From Parerythrobacter lacustris (GTDB lineage Bacteria > Pseudomonadota > Alphaproteobacteria > Sphingomonadales > Sphingomonadaceae): DNA of 44,356 nt. The stretch lies in NCBI RefSeq assembly GCF_024626475.1, contig NZ_JANKHH010000008.1:1-44356 (forward strand). The letters run 5' to 3'. Positions 8,782 to 14,651 of the stretch are shown one piece after another (the first letter of the stretch is position 1; each line of letters starts with the position of its first letter). The notes under the pieces are model-generated. The model was not told the DNA's origin. It ran no database searches and saw only the letters and a program-made list of their open reading frames with translations. A program made the translations under genes and the position numbers.

Positions 8782-9872
8782 TGACCGACAAACAACAATG
8801 CGAAGTCGCGTGGTTTTCCGCGCTGTGCGACGACGACTACGAGTTCCTCGGCGTGCCCGATCCGCAGCTCGCCTCGAGCTGGGAGCATTGCCGCAATATC
8901 GTGCTGCGTGCGGAGGAGGGCGGATTCGACAATATCCTGCTCCCCTCGGGTTATCAGCTCGGCGTTGACACCACGATCTTCGCCGCCGCCGTCGCACCTT
9001 ACCTCAGCCGGATGAAGCTGCTGTGGGCGACCCGCATGGGCGAAGACTGGCCGCCGCAACTCGCGCGCCGCATCGCCACGCTCGACCGCATCCTCGGCTG
9101 GAACGCCGACAAGACGGCAGGCCGCCTCAACGTCAACATCATATCTTCCGACATGCCGGGGCAGGCGATGGAGAGTGCCCCGCGCTACCGACGCGGGACC
9201 GAGATCATGAAGATCGTCCGTACCCTGCTCAACGGCGAGCATCTCGACTTCGACGGCGAGTTCTACCAGCTGAGGCTCGACCCGGCCCGGATCACAACCC
9301 TGAGCGGCAAGTGCCCGCCGTTCTATTTCGGCGGCCTGAGCCACGAAGCGCGCGAATGCGCGGCGGAAGCGGCCGACGTTTACCTGATGTGGCCCGACAC
9401 CATGGACAAGGTGCGCGAAAACGTCGCCGACCTGAAGGAACGGGCCGCGAAATACGGGCGCACCCTCAAGTTCGGCTACCGCGCCCATGTGATCGTGCGC
9501 GAGACCGAGGAAGAGGCCCGCGCCTATGCTGACCGGCTGCTGTCCAAGCTCGACGACGAGGCCGGCAAGGCGATCCGCGAAAAGTCGCTCGATGCCAAGA
9601 ACTACGGCGTCCAGCGGCAGGCCGAATTGCGCGGCGCGGCGGGCGGTGACGGCTTCGTGGAAGACAATCTGTGGACCGGTATCGGCCGCGCCCGTTCGGG
9701 CTGCGGCGCGGCGATCGTCGGCAACCCGGACCAGGTGCTGGCCAAGCTGCGCGCCTACCAGGCCGAAGGGATCGAGGCCTTCATCCTTTCGGGCTATCCG
9801 CACACCACCGAGGCGGACCTGTTCGCCCGCCATGTTTTGCCGCATATAGAGCACGGCCCGCTGCAGTTCTGA
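8781..9872 (+). CDS. FMNH2-dependent SQ monooxygenase (SsuD-like)
   Basis: This luciferase-like flavin monooxygenase has 363 residues; E. coli SsuD has 381. SsuD-type active-site residues are kept: R234 and H236 (GYRAHVIVRET), R305 (ARSGCGAAIVG), and Y339 and H341 (SGYPH). W204 (YLMWPDT) occupies the region where SQ monooxygenases carry a substrate-contact Trp. It should cleave the C-S bond of sulfoquinovose using O2 and reduced FMN, releasing sulfite and 6-oxo-glucose, as SmoC/SqoD do. General alkanesulfonate monooxygenase activity is the alternative, but the SQase and AKR next door favour SQ. It needs the FMN reductase encoded two genes downstream. The start overlaps the AKR stop (TGATG). 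Confidence 0.87.
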   Translation: MTDKQQCEVAWFSALCDDDYEFLGVPDPQLASSWEHCRNIVLRAEEGGFDNILLPSGYQLGVDTTIFAAAVAPYLSRMKLLWATRMGEDWPPQLARRIATLDRILGWNADKTAGRLNVNIISSDMPGQAMESAPRYRRGTEIMKIVRTLLNGEHLDFDGEFYQLRLDPARITTLSGKCPPFYFGGLSHEARECAAEAADVYLMWPDTMDKVRENVADLKERAAKYGRTLKFGYRAHVIVRETEEEARAYADRLLSKLDDEAGKAIREKSLDAKNYGVQRQAELRGAAGGDGFVEDNLWTGIGRARSGCGAAIVGNPDQVLAKLRAYQAEGIEAFILSGYPHTTEADLFARHVLPHIEHGPLQF

Positions 9873-9882
9873 GACGTCCGGA

Positions 9883-11373
9883 ATGACCACCTCCCCCTTC
9901 TACGACGTCGCCGTGATCGGCGGCGGCATCAACGGCTGCGGTATTGCCCGCGATGCCGCCGGGCGCGGGGCGAAGGTGCTGCTGCTGGAGGCAGGCGATC
10001 TGGCGCAGGGGACCTCCTCCGCCTCGTCCAAGCTGATCCATGGCGGGCTGCGGTATCTGGAGCATTACGAGTTCGGACTCGTGCGGGAATCGCTATCCGA
10101 GCGCGAGCGGCTATGGGCCATCGCTCCGCACATCATCTGGCCGATGCGTTTCGTCTTGCCCTATGTCCATGGGCTGCGGCCGCGCTGGCTGCTGCGCGCG
10201 GGGCTGTTCCTCTACGACCATATTGGCGGGCGCAAGGAACTGCGCGCAACCGAAACGGTGGTGCTCGACCGCCATGCCGCCGGTGCGCCGCTGCAGAGCG
10301 AATTCACCAAGGGGTTCGTCTATTCCGATTGCTGGGCCGACGACGCGCGGCTGGTGGTGCTCAACGCGCGCGACGCGGCCAATCGCGGGGCGGATATCCG
10401 GACCCGCTGCGCAGTTACAGGCTTTCGGCGCGAAGGCGGCGAGTGGCACATCGAAGCGGGAGGCGAGACATTTCGCGCCCGGGCAGTGGTCAACGCAGCA
10501 GGGCCGGGCGTACTCGAGGTGCTGGAGGCCGGGCATATCCCCGACGGCCGAAAGATGCGGCTGGTGCGTGGATCGCATATCGTGACCGCAAGGCTGTTCG
10601 ACCACGATTTCGCTTACTTCTTCCAGCTGCCCGACGGCCGAATCTTCTTCGCGATTCCCTATGAGGAAGACTTCACCCTGATCGGCACCACCGATGCCGA
10701 CCACCACGGCCCGCTCGACCACGTCGCAGCGAGCGCGGAGGAAATCGCCTATCTGTGCGACGGCGCGAACCGCTTTTTCCAGCAGCAGATAACGCCCGAG
10801 GACATCGTCTGGAGCTATGCCGGGGTGCGCCCGCTGATCGACGACGGCTCGGGCAAGCCCGAGGCGGCAACGCGTGGCTACCGGATCGAGCTATCGGACG
10901 AAAGCGAGGGCGCACCGCTGCTCAATGTGTTCGGCGGCAAGCTGACGGTCTACCGCCACCTCGCGCAGGAGGCGGTCGATAGGCTGGCCACCCGTTTGCC
11001 GCTGACGCCGAACAGCGGCTGGACCGCCGACACGGCCTTGCCCGGCGGCGAGTTCCATTTCGCCGGATTCCCGGCGGTGGCCGAAATGGTTGCCGAACGC
11101 TATCCGTTCTTCGATGCGCGAACGGCCCGGCGGCTGGCCCACGCCTATGGCTCGGACGTCTTTGCCATCTTCGGGGATGCATCTTCGCTCGGCGATTGCG
11201 GTGAGGATTTCGGACACGGCTTGACCGCGCGTGAGGCCGATCACCTTGTCGCCAACGAGTGGGCCCGAACCGCCGATGACATCCTGTGGCGACGGACCAA
11301 GCTGGGCCTTCGCTTCTCTCCCGCCGAGGCGCAGGCGCTCGAAAATTATCTCAACGAAAGGATTGCGGCATGA
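9883..11373 (+). CDS. glpD: FAD-dependent glycerol-3-phosphate dehydrogenase
   Basis: The 496-residue flavoprotein has the dinucleotide fold VIGGGINGCGIARDAA (residues 11-26), the family signature SSASSKLIHGGLRYLEHYEF, and the later motifs SYAGVRPLIDDG and GGKLTVYR. Length and motifs fit aerobic GlpD, which oxidises sn-glycerol 3-phosphate to dihydroxyacetone phosphate at the inner membrane and passes electrons to ubiquinone. It lies 10 bases after the monooxygenase and overlaps the FMN reductase by 4 bases. Inside an SQ operon it would handle the glycerol released from sulfoquinovosyl glycerol. That needs a glycerol kinase, and none is in the window. The gene may be a second copy beside a housekeeping glpD. 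Confidence 0.88.
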   Translation: MTTSPFYDVAVIGGGINGCGIARDAAGRGAKVLLLEAGDLAQGTSSASSKLIHGGLRYLEHYEFGLVRESLSERERLWAIAPHIIWPMRFVLPYVHGLRPRWLLRAGLFLYDHIGGRKELRATETVVLDRHAAGAPLQSEFTKGFVYSDCWADDARLVVLNARDAANRGADIRTRCAVTGFRREGGEWHIEAGGETFRARAVVNAAGPGVLEVLEAGHIPDGRKMRLVRGSHIVTARLFDHDFAYFFQLPDGRIFFAIPYEEDFTLIGTTDADHHGPLDHVAASAEEIAYLCDGANRFFQQQITPEDIVWSYAGVRPLIDDGSGKPEAATRGYRIELSDESEGAPLLNVFGGKLTVYRHLAQEAVDRLATRLPLTPNSGWTADTALPGGEFHFAGFPAVAEMVAERYPFFDARTARRLAHAYGSDVFAIFGDASSLGDCGEDFGHGLTAREADHLVANEWARTADDILWRRTKLGLRFSPAEAQALENYLNERIAA

Positions 11374-11945
11374 CGCTCCGCATCGTCGCCATCGGCGGCA
11401 CGGTCTATCCCGGCAGCACGACCGAAATGGCGCTGCGCTATGCCACCAGACCATCGGTCGAGGCGGGCGCGGACGTCGCGGTGTTCGGGGCCGACTATAT
11501 CGGCGCGCTGCCGCATTATCGCGGACTGGGCCATTCGATCGAGTCCGGCGGGGAACTGGTCGAAGCGGTGCGGCGGGCCGACGGGCTGATCATTGCCGCC
11601 CCCGGCTATCACGGGACTATCTCGGGCCTGGTCAAGAACGCGCTCGATTATCTCGAGGATCTGGCCAAGGACGAGCGGCCCTATCTGCACGAGCGCCCGG
11701 TGGGCCTGATCGCCACAGCCTATGGCGACCAGGCGGCGATGGGCACGCTGCTGACGATGCGCGGGATCGTCCACGCGCTTCGCGGCTGGCCAACCCCGAT
11801 GGGGGCGACGGTGCGGACCTATAGCGGTCTGTTCTCGCCCGAGGGCGAATGCCTGGATGACCGCGCGCGGCTGCAATTGCAGCTGGTCGGTGAGCAGGTC
11901 ATTTCGGCGGCGGACAAGTTCGCCGCGCAGGCGGGCAAGGCCTGA
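11370..11945 (+). CDS. NAD(P)H-dependent FMN reductase (SsuE-like)
   Basis: This 191-residue flavodoxin-fold reductase begins at the ATG overlapping the glpD stop. A longer frame from 11286 would overlap glpD by 88 bases and is rejected. The FMN-phosphate loop GTVYPGSTTEMALRYA and the motif APGYHGTISGLVKNALDYL are characteristic of the SsuE/NADPH-dependent FMN reductase family. It supplies FMNH2 by diffusion to the monooxygenase encoded just upstream. In the Agrobacterium SQ pathway the same task is done by SmoA, so function by context is well supported. The stop overlaps the start of the RibB-like gene (TGATG). Confidence 0.88.
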   Translation: MTLRIVAIGGTVYPGSTTEMALRYATRPSVEAGADVAVFGADYIGALPHYRGLGHSIESGGELVEAVRRADGLIIAAPGYHGTISGLVKNALDYLEDLAKDERPYLHERPVGLIATAYGDQAAMGTLLTMRGIVHALRGWPTPMGATVRTYSGLFSPEGECLDDRARLQLQLVGEQVISAADKFAAQAGKA

Positions 11946-12541
11946 TGTCTTCGCTCGACCCAACATTGGACGCGCTGAAACGCGGCGAGATCGTCGTCCT
12001 CACCGGCGACCGGCTGCGCGGCGGCGATATCGATTTCTGCACCCCGGCCAGCATGGTCACGCCGGATAAGATCAATTTCATGGCGACGCATGGACGCGGG
12101 CTCATCTGCCTCACGCTGACCAGCGAGGCGGCGATGCGGCTGGGCATCTCGCTGATGAACCCGACCTCCGAACGCCAGACCGAGCGGCCGTTCGGGAATT
12201 CAATCGAGGCCGCCGAAGGGGTTACCACCGGCATTTCCGCCGCCGACCGGGCGCACACCATCCTCGTCGCGGTGGCTGAAGGTGCGCGGGCCGATCACCT
12301 CGTCTCGCCAGGCCACGTCTTCCCGCTCATTGCCCGCAGCGGCGGGGTGGAAGAACGGATGTCGGCGGTCGAAGGCTCGATCGACCTGTGCCGCCGCGCG
12401 GGTGTGGGCGAGGCGGCGGTGATCTGCTCGATCATGCGCGACGACGGCGAGATGGCGCGGATCGACGATATCGCCGACCTCATAGACGGGCACGGCCTCG
12501 CGGTGTGCGACATCTCCCTCCTGTCTTCGATGGCAGGTTAG
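11945..12541 (+). CDS. RibB-like protein lacking canonical catalytic residues
   Basis: The 198-residue protein has the 3,4-dihydroxy-2-butanone 4-phosphate synthase fold (NFMATHGRGLICLTL, AEGVTTGISAADRAHTI, SPGHVFPLIARSGGV). The residues that make RibB an enzyme are changed. The RENEGD metal-binding loop reads RLRGGD (23-28). The His of the GHTEA motif is replaced by A141. The Glu of CEI/CEL is S162 (VICSIMRDDG). H124 in GHVFP and D28 remain. Ordinary DHBP synthesis for riboflavin is therefore doubtful. It is translationally coupled to the FMN reductase, so a flavin- or SQ-related role is likely, but I cannot name it. Confidence 0.75.
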   Translation: MSSLDPTLDALKRGEIVVLTGDRLRGGDIDFCTPASMVTPDKINFMATHGRGLICLTLTSEAAMRLGISLMNPTSERQTERPFGNSIEAAEGVTTGISAADRAHTILVAVAEGARADHLVSPGHVFPLIARSGGVEERMSAVEGSIDLCRRAGVGEAAVICSIMRDDGEMARIDDIADLIDGHGLAVCDISLLSSMAG

Positions 12542-12608
12542 GCGGCAACTGGCGGGCTGGTCCCTTGCCCTCGCCCATGCTTTCGGCGATTGAACGCGGT
12601 CGAAGCTC

Positions 12609-13760
12609 ATGTTCGACAACCTAACCCTTGCCCGCATCCCTGACGGGGATGATGACCTGCGACAGCTGGCACGTAAGCTGGCGGCGGAAGCGGTCGCCGA
12701 GATGCCGCTCGACCGGCGTGCGCGCAGCTGGTCGGGCTTCGATGCCGATTTCTCGCGCAAGCTGGGCGCAGCGGGCCTGCTCGGCCTGACCCTACCGAAG
12801 CAATACGGCGGCGGGGAGCGCGGACCCTTTGCACGCTTCGTGGTGGTCGAGGAATTGCTCGCCGCCGGCGCGCCGGTCGCCGCGCACTGGATCGCCGACC
12901 GCCAGAGCGCGCCGCTGATCCTCAATTATGGCACCGAGGCGCAGCGCGAATTCTACCTGCCGCGCATCTGCCGGGGCGAGGCGCTGTTCTGCATCGGCAT
13001 GAGCGAACCCGGGTCGGGTTCGGACCTCGCTTCGGTGCGCACCCGCGCAGAGCGGACCGCAAGCGGCTGGCGGGTCAACGGGCAGAAGATCTGGACCTCC
13101 AACTCGCTCGCATCGGACTACATGATCGCGCTCGTGCGCACTTCCGGCACCAGCGAGGACCGGCACAAGGGGCTGTCGCAGCTGATTGTCGATCTCAAGA
13201 CCCCGGGCGTGACGATCCGGCCGATCGAGGACCTGGCGGGCGATGCGCATTTCTCCGAAGTCTTCTTCGAGGATGTCGAACTGCCGCTCGACGCGCTGAT
13301 CGGCGAAGAAGGGCAGGGGTGGCAGCAGGTCACCGCCGAGCTCGCCTTCGAACGCAGCGGGCCGGAGCGCATCTATTCGAGCGTGGTGCTGCTCGACGGC
13401 TGGCTGGCGCACCTGCGAGCGGTCGGACGGAGCGACGATGCGACCGCCGCGCTGGTCGGCTCGATGATCGCGCGAATGGCCGCCTTGCGCGCGATGTCGA
13501 TCGCCTGCACCGCGCGGCTTGCCGCGGGCGAGAGCCCGGTGGTCGAGGCCTCGCTGGTCAAGGATCTCGGCACCGCTTTCGAGCAGGACCTGCCGCTGGC
13601 CATCGCGGACGATCTCGCCTCGCATCCCGAGGAGCCGGTGTCGGACGAATTGCGGCGAACGCTCGAATATATCACGCTGGTGGCGCCAAGCTTCTCGCTG
13701 CGCGGGGGCACGCGCGAGATCCTGCGCGGCATTATCGCTCGCGGGATGGGGCTGCGGTGA
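12609..13760 (+). CDS. Acyl-CoA dehydrogenase, large-subunit type
   Basis: The 383-residue protein shows all three acyl-CoA dehydrogenase regions: the helical N-domain (GLLGLTLPKQYGG), the beta-domain (IGMSEPGSGSDLASVRT, VNGQKIWTSNS) and the helical C-domain ending LRGGTREILRGIIARG. Where MCAD-type enzymes carry the catalytic Glu in IYEGT, this protein has LRGGT, so the base must come from elsewhere or from a partner subunit. It is followed, with a 1-base overlap, by a shorter homologue, suggesting a heteromer. It lies 67 bases behind the RibB-like gene, probably in the same transcript. It could act on acyl chains released from sulfolipid, but an unrelated substrate is equally possible. Confidence 0.8.
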   Translation: MFDNLTLARIPDGDDDLRQLARKLAAEAVAEMPLDRRARSWSGFDADFSRKLGAAGLLGLTLPKQYGGGERGPFARFVVVEELLAAGAPVAAHWIADRQSAPLILNYGTEAQREFYLPRICRGEALFCIGMSEPGSGSDLASVRTRAERTASGWRVNGQKIWTSNSLASDYMIALVRTSGTSEDRHKGLSQLIVDLKTPGVTIRPIEDLAGDAHFSEVFFEDVELPLDALIGEEGQGWQQVTAELAFERSGPERIYSSVVLLDGWLAHLRAVGRSDDATAALVGSMIARMAALRAMSIACTARLAAGESPVVEASLVKDLGTAFEQDLPLAIADDLASHPEEPVSDELRRTLEYITLVAPSFSLRGGTREILRGIIARGMGLR

Positions 13761-14515
13761 TGGAAACGAACGAGCTCCTCGAGCCTTTCGAACGCATGCT
13801 GGCAAAGCTGTTCCCTCCATCTCGGGTGCGCGAGATCGACAGCAGTGCCGAATGGCAGGACGAGCTGGCCGAAGTCGAAGCCTCGGGCTTTCTCGACATC
13901 CTGGCTCCGGAAGCGAACGGAGGGGCTGGTCTGCCGTTTTCGGCCGCCATCGCGCTGTTCGCTGCGCTGGGGCGGCATGCCGCGCCGCTCGGGATCGGCC
14001 GTGCGATGTTAGAACGGGCGGGTTACGGCGAAGCCCACTCCGCCAATTCCGAGCTGGTCATGCTGAGCGCAATGATGGCTGGCGCAGGCGACCGCTTGCT
14101 GGCGATGACTACCGCCTATGCCAATGAACGAGTCCAGTTCGGCAAGCCGATCGGGCGCCAGCAGGCCGTGCAGCAGAACCTCGCGGTGATGGCGGAACAT
14201 TGCGTCGCGGTGCGGTTGACGGTCGAACTCGCCGGGGACGGGTCGGGTCCGCCCGACGGTCTGCGCGCGGCATTGGCCAAGTCGGTTGCCTCAACGGCGG
14301 TACCCCTGATCGCCAACATCGCCCATTCGGTGCATGGGGCCATCGGGATCAGCGCGGAATACGATCTCCAGCTCTTTACGAGGAGGCTGCACGCTTGGCG
14401 GGCCGAGCAGGGTTCCGAGAGCCGACATCACCGGTCGCTGGGCAAATCCCTGCTCGCCGGCGATGCCAAATCGGTCGACTGGTTGCGGGCGGAGATATTC
14501 GACGAAATAGCCTGA
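13760..14515 (+). CDS. Short acyl-CoA dehydrogenase-like subunit lacking the beta-domain
   Basis: The 251-residue protein starts at the ATG overlapping the previous stop (TGATG). Residues ~1-90 resemble the N-terminal helical domain (SGFLDILAPEANGGAGLPF). The sequence then passes almost directly into the C-terminal domain (ANERVQFGKPIGRQQAVQQ, VHGAIGISAEYDLQLFTRR). The ~100-residue middle beta-barrel of normal acyl-CoA dehydrogenases (~380 residues) is absent. The HGAIGIS motif is typical of the small partner in two-subunit enzymes. The frame is continuous, so this looks like an evolved small subunit and not a frameshifted gene. It is likely non-functional without the 12609-13760 product. Confidence 0.75.
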   Translation: METNELLEPFERMLAKLFPPSRVREIDSSAEWQDELAEVEASGFLDILAPEANGGAGLPFSAAIALFAALGRHAAPLGIGRAMLERAGYGEAHSANSELVMLSAMMAGAGDRLLAMTTAYANERVQFGKPIGRQQAVQQNLAVMAEHCVAVRLTVELAGDGSGPPDGLRAALAKSVASTAVPLIANIAHSVHGAIGISAEYDLQLFTRRLHAWRAEQGSESRHHRSLGKSLLAGDAKSVDWLRAEIFDEIA

Positions 14516-14651
14516 AGGGCGGCGCTTGGATCGCAGACATTACCTTCCTGTTGCGCACTAAGTCCAACGGTGGACATACCGCATTGCGTTGGGCTAGGAT
14601 CGGACGCTACAACCGGGCGATCAGTGCCGTATCGCTAACAGTTGGGGAGAG
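14516..14651 (+). promoter_or_regulatory. Leader region of the soe operon
   Basis: This 136-base gap separates the acyl-CoA dehydrogenase pair from soeA and is the largest break on the plus strand since 4827. It probably contains a promoter, although no close match to TTGACA/TATAAT is evident. GGGGAG lies directly before the soeA ATG with unusually short spacing. Confidence 0.3.

Noticed and set aside
11286-11369. Longer N-terminus for the FMN reductase
   Set aside because: It would overlap glpD deeply and adds residues unlike the family, whereas ATG 11370 overlaps the glpD stop in the operon's usual style.
11945-12541. Naming the gene ribB
   Set aside because: Too many catalytic residues are replaced. 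Family membership is clear, but the standard reaction is not supported.
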